A program made the position numbers and the translations under genes. Shown here in pieces: positions 1 through 12,900 of a stretch of DNA of 64,000 bases. Under the pieces are notes generated by a model that saw only the letters and a list, made by a program, of their open reading frames with translations, did not search any database and was not told where the DNA came from. The stretch is from Diphasiastrum complanatum (Eukaryota > Streptophyta > Lycopodiopsida > Lycopodiales > Lycopodiaceae), in assembly GCA_029204225.1 (NCBI GenBank), contig CM055098.1:18631303-18695302 (forward strand). Reading direction: 5' to 3'. How positions within the stretch are numbered: the first letter of the stretch is position 1; every line of letters starts with the position of its first letter.

Positions 1-757
1 CGTGGCATCATGTTGGCTTTCAACACTCGTTACGAAGCTGCGAGTTTGTTAAGTCTGTGAATTGTGAAGGAGTTGAGTGTTAGTACACGACGCTTCCTAC
101 GCTCTCATCAAGCAGACCGTTCAAGTCAGACAAGTCGTTTGGATGGATGTTACATGTTTGTAATGAGGCTTTGAACTGGTTAAACATGATGTGAGTCGGA
201 TGACTTGCTTGGAAAGAAGTTACCTATGTTGGGCTACCTAGTTTGGCATGGTGCCAAGTTGATTTTCAATGTTTGTGACAAAGCTTCAAGTTGGTTAAGT
301 TTGATGTACGTTGACATGTTTGCATCACGAGGCAGTGCACTACATATTTAGCTTTTTAAGATGTTTAGAAATGGGCAGAATAAGCTACAGGGTATCCATT
401 GCGTGTGGATATTGAGGCCAAATGCTTGATTTAAATTTATAACAAAAAAAAAATTCTAATTAGCCAATTATAAATGGAACCTTGCTCCACTGAAAAATGG
501 CTTCTACCCACCCTCTCAACCCCTCAACAGTTTAACTTGCATGGGGACGTGCTCTCATGGGGATGTGTGGGTGGCTTCCAACTGCCTGGGTCAACCCATA
601 AAGTTTGAATACCCATTCGTGCTGAATGGGAAAAGGCCCTAAGATTGAACGGCAGATTAAAGGGCCGGCCAAAAAATAACATATTGGGTATTCTAATTGG
701 AAGCAAGCCCTGTGGAGTATATAATTTTGAAGTTTTACGATGAAGGTAATATAGTCA
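1..757. other. Intergenic DNA upstream of the kinesin gene
   Basis: No supportable coding region. A weak divergent tandem repeat is visible: about 153-194 and about 269-310 share the pattern 'atgtttgt...gctt..a..tggttaa....gatgt', about 116 bases apart. The two short minus-strand frames near 524-783 have no recognisable protein features. Confidence 0.5.
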
Positions 758-932
758 TTGTTTGTGTGTGCCGTTGGGAGCATTTTTGAATTGTGGCCGT
801 CGGATGAGGGAAATCAGTCCGTTACACATTTCAAATTACAGACACACACTCTCTCTCTAACCCAAAAGGGAGAGAGCTCCGTCTTCGCCCAATTTTCAAA
901 ATATGCTTGTTGTTCTTCTGTTGTTTTGCGAG

Positions 933-966
<34 letters not shown>

Positions 967-1498
967 TGTGTTTAGCTCGGATTAGAGAAGATTAGCCTTG
1001 TGGTTTGAGCAGGGGAAATAGGGGCGATTTTGGTTGCTTATTCAAGAAAAATTTCAGATATTGAAGAAGCATTTTTCCTCTTTAACAGAGTGAATGATCC
1101 ACTTTTGCTATCTCTAAAAGGGCAAATGCAGAAGGGGGGGCTGGTGGTTCTTTGTATCTGCGAGAGTGACATGTCGGATCTTTGTACGGAAAGAGATCCT
1201 CTGTAGCAATGCAGCAGTTATTTGTGCAGTTTTCACATCTAGAAACATACTTAGGTCTGTGTATTCACATCAGGGAACCAAGGCGGGATCTCAAAGCTAT
1301 GGTTTTATGGGGTATGAATTCGGTCATGGATTGAGGGAGTTATAATGATTGCAGTGGAGCTTCAGTATGTCCTCAGTCCTTAAGTTCAGGCTAGAAAGAT
1401 CTGTCTAGAACTTAGCAAAAAGCATATCCTCTTCTTCAGAAGAGGAAGAGGAGGTGGAGCAGGAAGAAGAATAAAAAGAAAAGGTAAGACTCAGAGCA
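758..1498 (+). promoter_or_regulatory. Probable promoter/5' leader of the kinesin-12 gene
   Basis: This stretch lies directly upstream of the kinesin start codon and holds no other gene. It contains CT-rich and GA-rich tracts, which are common in plant core promoters and leaders. An 'AAGGTAAGA' donor-like string at about 1480-1490 hints that part of the leader could be spliced. No clear TATA box was seen. The transcription start cannot be placed from sequence alone. Confidence 0.35.
928..970 (+). repeat. (GA)n microsatellite followed by short GT run
   Basis: An almost perfect GA dinucleotide run that ends in GTGTGTG, about 530 bases before the kinesin start codon. GA tracts in this position are common in plant leaders and may bind BPC/GAGA-type factors, but that role is inference. 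Confidence 0.9.
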
Positions 1499-3905
1499 AT
1501 GCAGACAGGTATGTCACCTCTTCGCTCCATGTCTCGGAATACTCCAAAAAGGGCTGGATTAGTAGGTCAAGAACATATTGATAGCAATGGAGAATCTGCA
1601 ATGGGATCTATGATGTCGTCTTCTCCACCTCGGAGCAGGCCACCACTGTTCCCTATCCAAGAAACCGTCCATAAATCTTTGTTCAACGAGAACCACAGCG
1701 CAGAACCTCCCTGCACTCCCAAAGCAAAGCCTGACCCTTCCACGCCTAGAAGTAAAGGAAAACTACCAGGAAAAGTCACCTCTGGGGTACATGGACAGGC
1801 GCGTTTTGATAATGAAGATACCTCTGGCAGCGGCACCCCTGAGAAAACTGTGGTGTCTTCGACTATTCCAGGAGGTAACCTGAAGAGCAAATTCCTTTGG
1901 TTTCAGCATCAACAGAGGCAAAATTCCTCCACAGTAGCTGATCCTCTTTGCTCGAGCAAAGCAAGACGTCCTCCTTTAAAGCCAGATGCTGTACCACAAG
2001 GAGATTGTGCTTCTTCGGATTTCAATTCTCCGGCTCGCACCCCACGGCAGGCTTCTTCCTCAGAAGCTCCACAATCTACCAAAGCTGTGGGCAATGCACA
2101 GGATAAAACTCCCCGGGGCACGAAAACAGAAGGCAGGTCTGTTCAGAGCATTACGGAATCTGGCCAACAACTGAACACCACCCCGAAAAAGAGCGTTTCT
2201 CGTGCTCTGAAGTATGTCCAACCGAATGTTGGTGGTGGCAGCGCTTCTGCAGGATCACAGCAGACTAGTTCTGTGAGATCGATGGCTCTATTTCAGCCTA
2301 AAGGGGGTATGGTCAGCTCACAATCAGCTCTGCAGCCCCAAATCGAGGCTCATTTTGAGCTCGAAGAGGACTTATCTTTCTGGAGAGACCACAATGTTCA
2401 GGTATTCGAGCAAATGATACGAATGAATTAGCCATTTGCCATCCCAAACTATAAGATTTTCAAACTCATGTACATATCAAAAGCTTCAATCTCCAATCAT
2501 GATAATGGGTTTTGCTGTTATGGGGCTAGAGAGGTAATTTGATTGCATGGGAATTTTTTTCCTTGTATCCAAGTTTGTTTTGGGCTGTGACTGTAGGTCC
2601 TTATCCGCACTAGGCCACTTAGCAGCTCTGAAATTTCCGTCCAAGGGTTTGGCAGATGCATAAGGCAGGATAGTGCTCATTCTGTCACATGGACTGGGCA
2701 CCCAGAGTCTCGGTTTACTTTTGATCATGTGGCTTGTGAAAGTATCACCCAAGTACGTTTCTCATTTAGTCTGGCAGTTGTGTTTTTACCTGATGGTCTT
2801 CTTCCTAGCAAATACTTATATTCAGACCCTCCGATGTTTTTTATTTGAATTTGCAGGAAAGGCTTTTCAAAGTTGCAGGTCTTCCCATGGTAGAAAATTG
2901 CATGTCTGGCTATAACAGCTGCATATTTGCTTATGGTCAGGTCAGTTGGATCCAAACATGAAATATAAGAAGTTTTCTTTTCTACAAACATGAATACACA
3001 GACTTTTAGACAGAAAAATCTTCAAACTATATCTGAAAAAGAATCCAATATTTTTTTGGGTCATTCCATGCAGACTGGAAGTGGGAAAACACATACTATG
3101 CTTGGAGACATTCACGACCTTGACCAAAAACCTAGTGAGGATCGTGGAATGACACCCAGAGTTTTTGAATATCTATTTGTGAGAATTCAGATGGTGGGTT
3201 GTGCATCTCTGCCAAGCAGCTTAGACGTTATCTGTCTTTTCATGCTATAAAAACTGAAACTTTTGTCATGTGCTGTAGTGTTAATTACTGTCAGGGTTTT
3301 ATCTGATCAAAGTGAAGCTTGTCATTCACACAGGAGGAAGAAGCACGCAGAGGTGAGCATTTGAAATATGTGTGCAAATGCTCCTTTTTGGAGATATACA
3401 ATGAGCAGATAACAGATCTTTTAGACCCATCATCAACAAATTTACAAGTGAGTTGATGATTTCTATCTCACGTAACTGTGTAAACTATTGCAGGTTAATT
3501 CCTAGCTATTTCTAAGTCAATTCTGTTTCAGGCTTTCCTCTGTTTGCTAAATAAAATGTATCATGCAAACAGCTACGGGAAGATGTAAAAAAAGGTGTCT
3601 ATGTTGATAATCTTAAGGAAGTGGAAGTCACAGGGGTGCATGATGTTTTACAGCTTCTTCTTCAGGTATGCAAGTAGATTTCTTTATTTGTACTACCTTT
3701 ATTTCTTTGACCTTTTAGTTTTTATTATCATATAGAAACCTAGTTTTGGGCAGAAATCCATCACAATCATAAGCTCCTATGCAGTTAATTAAATACTTAG
3801 ATACAGTCCAAAATCAGGATAATAATATGATCTGGAGCATGTGAAGAGAGAAAACTCTCGCTCTCTCTCTCAAATGTGACCTCACTCTAGAGCTCTTCAA
3901 CCTTA

Positions 3906-3984
<79 letters not shown>

Positions 3985-6900
3985 TTTGATGGGCTTAGGT
4001 TAAGCCTCAGAGCCTGTTCCATAAATGTTTGACCTGGACATGCAGTAAAGGTTCAATTGTGTGGTTAGTTTATGTTTTGAATATGTTCTGTGTGCCTTTT
4101 GGTATATCAACCCATGGGATCACATAGAATCTAAAATGGGTGGGTGAGCCCAACTCGAGCACAATACACATACTCACAAAATGTATGAAAAATGACATAA
4201 TGCAAAATTAAAAGCATTGATGATAACCACGAAGCAACATAAAGCTGACTTGTGTAACAAGAAGCACTAGAGTGTAGGCAATAATCTGTCCATGTTGCAA
4301 TTCACATGACTTTATAAAGCATTCTTGCATGATCATATAATCATATTCACTGAACAAAATTTGAAGCTGTCCATTTTTCAGAGAGTTCAAACAACCTTTG
4401 TGCAACACAGGGATACTTGGTCATGGGGCAGATTACACAAGTGCTGCAAGAAATGAACTGAAGTCTGAGTGTCGGGCAGATGGTGACAAGTGGCCTTTTA
4501 CTTGCCTCGTACAGCTACATCATTTCTACATCTCTAGGGACCCCCACCTGATTCATATCAGGAGCCTTTTCTCAGCCATCTACTATTGCCCACTCAATTT
4601 TTCTTCGAACCAAGATCATTCAAAAAGGCAATGGCTGCCAATTCAGTGAGGATAAAGATTCAATGCTTTGCTGCCTATGCTTGTCAAACATCTCTAACAT
4701 AAAACAATTGTTAAAGGTCAAGTCACAAGCAAAGGCTAATCACACGGCATGAAACTTGACACTTGACCTGAAGCTATTTGTAAGGCAATAATCCATGTCG
4801 ATTCACATCCCTTTATACAAAACATCTTTGCATGCCAAGATCCAAAATGCTATTTACTTCAAGACAATTTAGGTCTTTATTTTCCAGAAAGTTCAAATTT
4901 AGTACGTAGACTATCTATCCCATGGCCTGTGAGCTCGACTCTGAATTTCTCAGTTGGTTATAGTTTGTTTCACTATCCCTTTCTTAATTCAACATTCATC
5001 TCTCATTAAGTAGTGTTATCATTGGCCCCGATCTTCCTTTGCTTTGGAGACGCTCGCTTATTGAATGATTTTGTGTCAGGGAGCTGCAAACAGAAAAGTT
5101 GCAGCAACTAACATGAATAGGGAGAGCAGTCGATCCCACAGCGTGTTTACCTGTGTAATCGAGAGCAAGGTGTGCTTTATGTCTCAGCCTTTTTATTCCT
5201 AGTCGACTAATGCTCGGCTATTCAAATCTAATGGAAGAATGAATCTGAATTTTGTTTGTCGCAGTGGGAACGGGAATCTGTGATCAATACTAGGTTTGGA
5301 CGCTTAAATCTCGTCGATCTAGCAGGATCTGAACGGTACAGAATTGTTTCACTCAAATGACTTTGATGTTAGAACTTGGCAAATGATCAATTTGCAACTG
5401 ATTTAAGACATGAAATGACAGCCTCATCGCAACTTTCAGTGACCTAGTTGATTGATCTTTTTTGTAAGACCTCATTTTTTCTGCTCATAGCTACAGCCTA
5501 CAAGCAAATTACGACTAATAGAGGGCTTCAATTGACAAAGTCTATGTAAATCTTTGTTTCTCTGGCCAGGCAAAAGACTTCGGGAGCAGAGGGTGATCGT
5601 CTGAGAGAGGCTGCAAATATCAACAAATCTCTTTCAACTCTTGGGTATGCACATTTTTGGAAGTTGGCTATTACTGTGACTAGTTATCTAGCCATCATCT
5701 TCTTTTCCAACATTTGCTGTAGATTATTGCTCTTTCCAAACTACAAGCCAAAGACTAGCTTGACTGTTTGACTTGTGAACTTGAGCAAGATAAGTTATCT
5801 GTTTGACTGGTTCTTACTATGAGCTTGAGCAACATGGGTTTATTATCCCTGTGGTGGCAGGCTTGTCATTATGATCCTTGTCGATGTTGCAAATGGAAAG
5901 CAACGACATGTTCCGTACCGTGATTCTAAACTGACATTTCTTCTTCAGGTGGATTATACATTGCTGTACTTTTCCTCTCTTTGTCTTTTAAAATGAGAGT
6001 GTTGTACTAAACTGCTTGAGGCAGACTTGCTTTGAGAAGTTCTGACTCCTGAGCTGAAAATTCGATTCAGGACTCCCTCGGTGGTAACTCAAAGACTATG
6101 ATCATAGCAACCGTCAGTCCTTCTAACTTGTAAGTGCAGAGACTATTTATAAATCTTCTCTCCTTTTTGATCTCAAAAACAGTGTAAGTTAAACATGGTG
6201 ACTGGATACACCTGGAAAGATTCTTGAAGAAACTGACCATTGATGAGCACTCCCATTATGCATTGCTTCTGCAGCTGCTCACTGGAGACCCTGAGCACAT
6301 TGAAGTTTGCCCAGCGAGCTAAATTCATCCAAAACAATGTATGTTGTTTGTTTTTGGCCGAGCAATCAAATGTGCAGTTGAATTCTCTTTTGCAGGAGTA
6401 ACGAGTTAGCATATTGAAGTGTTATGCAGAAATGGCACTGAACTAAGTCTTTGAGTTGAACAGGCTGTTGTGAATGAGGACACTTCAGGGGACGTGCTTG
6501 CACTGCGACAACAGATTCAACTTTTGAAGGTCTGTCATTGCTTCCAGACTAGTCGTGCGTTGATTAGCTCACGTCCATAGACAAAGAATGTATCGAATTT
6601 GAATTCGGATGGCTATAAATGTTTCTGAGCTGATGAGCATGTGTGAAACAGGATGAATTAAATATAATGAAACGACAATACGAGCGCAGGTCGTTTTCCT
6701 TTCATGAACCGTTCAAGCTAGAATCTTCCATAGGGAATGCTTTGGATCTGGTGGAAACCGGGAATGGTCTACGACTATCACAACAATCTAACAAAGCGGT
6801 AAAGCTAAGCTGAAAGCTGATTGGATTCAAATCTAGGCATTCGGATTTCATCAAATGATAGGACTCTAAAATTTTCCTTTTATTATTATAAAATGGCAGG

Positions 6901-9900
6901 TCAGGGAACTGGAAGCTGTGCTAGCAGGCTCATTGAGACGAGAACAGGCTGCAGAGAACACAACCAAGCGATTAGCTGCCCAGATTGAACAGCTGGATTC
7001 TTTGGTAACTCACAAGATGTTAGCTATAATCATGCTAGTTTGTAGGTGGTGACTAAGATAATACATGATCTGAGCTGAGTTCGTGGAGGCTACTCTTTAC
7101 AATTTTTGCATCAACCTCAGGTGCGGCAGCGAGAAGATGACACACAGTGCGGGAAAATGATGCTGCGTTTTCGTGAGGATAAAATCCGCAGGCTAGAGTC
7201 TCTAGCGGATGGCTTGCTGTCTGCAGATGACCACCTGAAAGCAGAGAAGGAAGCTCTCGTGGAGGAATTGCAGCTTGTTCGCAGTAAAGTTGATCGAAAT
7301 CCAGAGCTCACCAGATTCGCAATGGAAAATATCCGGCTGATGGAACAGCTAAGAAGGTGTTTGCCGAATAAATAGATCTCAGCAGAGTCTTTTCACTTAT
7401 TCATATTGATATATTTCCTTAAATAGTCTCTTCAAGTGCTTTTCGCACCTAGGTATTACTACCTACAAGATAGTTTGCTACAGGTTTCAGGACTTTTATG
7501 ATGGCGGTGAACGAGAAACCATGGCAGAGGAAATTTCAAATCTAAGGGATAGGGTAACTGCTCTTCTCTTGATACTTCTATACTCGGAAATTTCCAGCAG
7601 TTCAACAAAGTTCAAGAACTGTATTATACCTGGGAACGAAATCTGTTACATAGAATCTCAATTCTTTCGTTGTTCATTGAAATATTTCCAGAGCATAGGT
7701 AGAGAGACTGACAATGTTATGTTTCATCACTTAAGAGCATAGGTAGAGCGAGAGACTGACAATGTTATGTTTCATCACTTAACAGCTGCTTGAGCTGCTT
7801 GATGAGAGCCTCGTGGATGATGGATATGACCTTACTGCTCTTACCACTCCACAGGTATGTGCACCTTGGCATTTGAAGTTACTTTCCTAATTTGCTGATC
7901 CAAACCGTAATCTGACATGGAAACCATCTAGCATTTAAAGAGAAAATTGCTTGCTGCTGCTAAAAGCACGTGTATGGTCATGTTATGATGCTACTTATCA
8001 TGGTGTTTTGCAGAAGCAAGTTCTAGTGCCGGAGCTTGCAGCCGCAGCTCGAGAAAATGAGCTACTCCGCAATGAGGTATCAGGATAAACTTTTTCCAGT
8101 ATCAACTAAAACAATAGAGATAATCTGACGTACGCAATCCTATGCTTGTATCTACTTTTAACGTTTGCACATAGATCTTCGGCATGGGATTAGGTGGCAC
8201 AAACACTTCATGTTGATTCAATTTTAAAGAGACAAATTTGCTATTCACAGGCAGACAACTACCAAAAGGAAATGAAGGAGTGCAGACACAATTTGAACTC
8301 TTGCCTAGAGGAAAATGCAGCATTGATGAGGTTTGATACAACAATCTATGCATTTCATTATTTAAAATGGTCCAAGGTGCTACGCTACGTACGGCATTAG
8401 AAAGTTCAAAAATTCTGTTCAAACTCATTCAGGCAATTGCTTGATATCCATGCGATCTGATATCTGCGCTTGTGCTGCAGGCAAGTGGATGACTTGCAGA
8501 TGAAAATCACTGGGCTTAAACAGACATGCGTTACGCAACAAAATGAACTCCACGATTGGAGTGTATGGATCTTGCTCTTTTGCTCTTTGCAATAATTGTC
8601 TAGTTTTATTGATAGACAGGAAGGAGGAGAGGAGGAACAAATGGTTGCAATATTGAGTCATTCTTTTCTATGGTTCTGTAACTTTCGTTTACCAGTCATC
8701 CATGTGTGTTTATAAAGCAAACTATTTGTTTCAGACAAAAGCTGAATCAATTGAGTCGGTGCATAAGTGCCACCTCGAAATGATAGCAAGTTTGCGAGCT
8801 GAGTTGCAAAAGGTATGCAGAATACTTGCAGCTCTGTTGCACTTTTAGGCTGCAGGAGGATCTGAAATGTGTAATCTTGAGTCTTTACTGCAGTTTGTTG
8901 TCTTGTTTTGTGTTTTCGATTCTCAAACTTTCAGACATCTTAGTAAGCTCCTTACCTCCTGTTGAAGGCCGAAGAGAAGGCTCAGTTGGAGATTAAAACT
9001 CGTGAATCATTGGAGCAGGATTTGAAAGAAGCCTTGCTTACTGCAGAAAACTTTCAGGCTGAACTTCAGGTATCGTTTAATGTTTAACTACATGGTAATT
9101 CACTTGCACTTTAATGCTAACGTGGAAACGTTTCTCACCGAGCTTGTAGTCAAGTCAATCAACACTTTTTTCACATCGCGCTTAAGGTTTAAATGCCGGC
9201 TATCAAAAATGCCTCACAAGTACTTGAAGGATTTCATACTGGGGCCCGCCTTTGCACCGAGGTATCTGTAAGATCTTAAAATTGTCTTCTGATATGAAGC
9301 CTTTAAAACATTAGGCATATCAGAGTCAAATAAGCGTGCACCATGGCTTCCTTCCTCAGGATATGTGTTTGTGTAATTAGCGGTTAGTCCCTCTTCAAGC
9401 TCTGTTAGCCAGCCTTTTGAAGTGTGAGAGTCTGTTTTTGACGTGTTTCCAATTGATTATATGGGTGACAGTCGGTCGAGCAAGATAGAGCTATTACGGA
9501 AAGCTCCATGTCCAACTGTGTGGTGGAGGTACCTGATAGTCAAGCTCAACAATCTGATGAAGAAGGAATCAACTATTCAGAAGAGACTGCAATTCAGGAG
9601 AATGGGATAGCCAATGAACAGGATATTACGAGACTTCAGAAGGAGCTTGCAAATTTATATTGTGCTCTCGAAGAAGAGCAGCGGCACAGGCTTGAGCTAG
9701 AAAACACGAATAATTCCATTGAAAAGGAGCTCAAAGAATCAAATTTCAATTTCCAACAGGAGAAAGCAGTTGTTCAAGCATTAGAGGATCAGCAGTTGTT
9801 TTCACTTAACGAGATTGAATCACTTTTAGAACAAAACAATAAGCTTTCTGAAAATCTCAATAGAATGGAAGAAAAAGAGCGTGTAGTTAAGCGACAGGTG

Positions 9901-12900
9901 CACTGTTTGAAGTGGAAGCTGAAGGAGCACGAATTACAGAAATTGGAAACGGAGACGAAGCTGAAAATCGAAGAAGAGAAGGCTAAGGGAGATTATAATA
10001 ACAGTTTAGAGAGAACAAATCTGGAGTTGCAGTTGGAACAGACAAAGAAGGATCTGGAGGAAGCAAAAACGCTCAACTCAACGATCCAACAAGAACAAGC
10101 TTGGCGTTTTGCGGTCGAGAAAGAAATGGATGTGACTAGAACAGAAGCAGCAACCGAAACAGCAAATGCTATTGCCAACATTCATTCAGAGTTATTGCTT
10201 GTCAAAGAGGAATCTGCCACTTATAGTGAACAAGAAAAAAAGGCTCGGGAACAAGTTGAAAATTTGAACAAGAAAATCATTGAGCTGAAACTAGAACTTC
10301 GTACTGCTCTTCTGGAGAAATCCACCTCAATCAATGCCTCCGAATCACTGCTTCAAGAAAAGGAGATGGATATACACAAGCTTAGGAGTCAGTATGAAGC
10401 TGCCACATCCCAGCTGCTAGATTTCTTGAATGAAGGACATCAGGCACTTAATGATGCAGCAATAGAGATGGAAGATATCGTTGCAGGATCGTTCCCAGAC
10501 TCAAGTATCAGCGAGAAAGAGCAACATCTTCAGAAAGTAGCTTTGAGATTGTCTGAAAAACAAAGAGTTATAGAAATGCTGCAAAAGAAGCTTCAACAAG
10601 CTTTCAACATAGCATTGACTACGGAGACTAAATTCATGGAGCTGCGTGAGGAAAGTCTTGCAATGGCTGAGTTACAGAAGAAAGAGAACGAGAAGATGCA
10701 CTCAGAATTGCTGAAGATGACTATATCCTTAGAAGAAAAGCTGCTGAGAATCGACTCTCTCCAGACCGAGATTAAATTCTGCCACGATCAAATTAGGAAT
10801 GCGGAAAAGAAAGCAAGTGCAGCATTTGTTATTGTAAAAGAGCTTCAGAATTCGGTGGCTATATGCAAAACATTAGAAAGTGAAACAAGGGCAGAAATGG
10901 AGAGCAAACTAAAGGAAGCAGAACGAAAGACAAACGCAGCATTTGTTGTCGCACGAATGCTTTCAGAGAGAGCAGAAGAGAGCAAGAGAATGGGAAAATG
11001 TGCAATATATGATCTGCAGTATATTTTAGAAGAAACAGAGAAAAAGGCCATAGGTGCATTCATTCTTATACAATCTTTTTCAGAGGCTCTTGAGAAGAGC
11101 AAGGCTTTAGAGAACGAAATGCAAGAAGATCTCGAGAGAACTAAACACGATAAGGAAGGATTAATATGTTTCAAAGCAGCAGCTGAAAATCAGCTTGAAT
11201 CCCTTACTCTTAAGCTTCAAAATTCTGAAGCTGCCTCTGTAGAGAAGGAGCAACAATTAGCATTTTTGGAGCGTGAGGTACAGCGATTGACAGATGCTCT
11301 CTCTGCTATTGAAGCTCAATTGCTAGATGCCGAAACCGAGTGGAGGAATGACAAGAACATGATTCTGTTAGCTTTAAATGAAGCCAAGCTCGATTCTGCT
11401 GAGAAAGCTAGCGAAGCAGCTGCTTTGCTGAAAAAGTTTGAAGACGGTAAGGCTACTCTTAGAGAAGCAGAGCTCCTACTGAATGCGCTTATTCAAGCCA
11501 ATGAAACTGCAAAATGTGATGCCCAAGGGTGGAAGGACGAAAAAGACAGATTAAATTCACTAGCACTTGCATGGATGCCTGAAAGAGATTCTTTCAACGC
11601 TGAGGTGAAAAGAAAAGAAGAGGAGCTATCCTCTATGAAAAAGGATCTTGAAGCAGCTACAGTTGATATGATGAGCCTTCTGACTTTTGCAAGGCAGGAG
11701 ATGCGTGCAACTATCAGCTGTGCTGCAGGACAGATTGAAACAGCAGAAGCAGATCTATATTCCATGTGCAAAGAATTACAGTTGGGACTTGAACATATGG
11801 CGTTTATTTCCCAGCAGTTCAAACATCAACTAGTGAAGTACAAAGAAGATGCTGAAAAAGACAAAGAAGCAAGCCTTTCTGAAATGGGAGCTTTGAAGCA
11901 AGAGCTTGAATATGTCAGATACTTGCTTACACAAAGTGCTGATGAGGTACTCAATCTGCAATCCAAAACAACCGAACTGGAACTTCTTGCTAATGGTAAT
12001 GGGCAACTATCTGCTGCTGGCTGCAAGGAGGTTATGGCTAATTGCAAAAAGATTGCCAGCCCAAAGGAGTCACAAGATGTAGAAAATGAGAGCATTCACC
12101 TGCAGAATGTACATTCGATTACATCAGTAGAAAATTTACGCGATGAAATAGAAAAGCTCAAAATCATGTCAGTTGAAAAAGAAGAGTTATTGTGCATTTT
12201 GATGAAATTCTTTGAAGATTTTCATATGGTGGCGGTCGATTCAGACAAGGACATGCACATTTTAGGGTCAGAAATCTTTTCTCTAAAACAAACCATGCTT
12301 TTGGGACTCGAAGAGTTGAATTTCTTTTCGGTACAGACAAAAAATGCCGTTCATGAAAATCTACAAGAGAGATGTGCAGTTCTGGATAGATTCCCAATTT
12401 TACAGGAAGATACTATCTGCGAGCAAGCAGCTGTTACCATTGAAATAGGGGTATTAGAAGAATATCTTATGGCTGCTGAAGCAAGATTGTGCATTGCAGA
12501 GTCCAATGACACAGAACTTGCTGTATCTCAGTCCTGTATTGATGCGTTGAGGAAGAATGATGATGAGAAAAGTTGCAGATTGCAGCAGTTGCAAAAAGAG
12601 CTTGAGATGAAACACGTTAGGATTGCAGAGCTTGATCTTCAGTGCAGGGACGCACTTAAAGCATCAGCAGATAAAGCCAAAGAGGTTGAGGAACTTTTGT
12701 ACAAAATAGACTCCCTGAAGGATGAAAAGCTAGATATGGCAAATAAAATAGAGACACTAAAAGCAGCTGAAGTTGAAATCCAGGCATCGTACTTGCAGAA
12801 CTCGCATGCCCATGCTTCACAGTTGGAAAAGTTAGAAGAGGAGTTGCATAATTTGAAGATGGTTCTCATAGAGAAAGATCGGGAAGTGCAGCTCATGGAA

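Larger units (their letters stand above)
3666..5079 (+). other. Kinesin intron 6 (1.4 kb), with repeats
   Basis: This intron separates the exon ending LLLQ from the one starting [11 protein letters not shown] in the motor. It is the longest intron in the motor region. It holds a long CT microsatellite and two divergent copies of a 115-base element. Short open frames here show no family signature. Confidence 0.85.

Noticed and set aside
2486-3250. Small independent open frames between kinesin exons
   Set aside because: They overlap the motor exons in other frames or are intron read-through. The correct frame gives the conserved kinesin motor.
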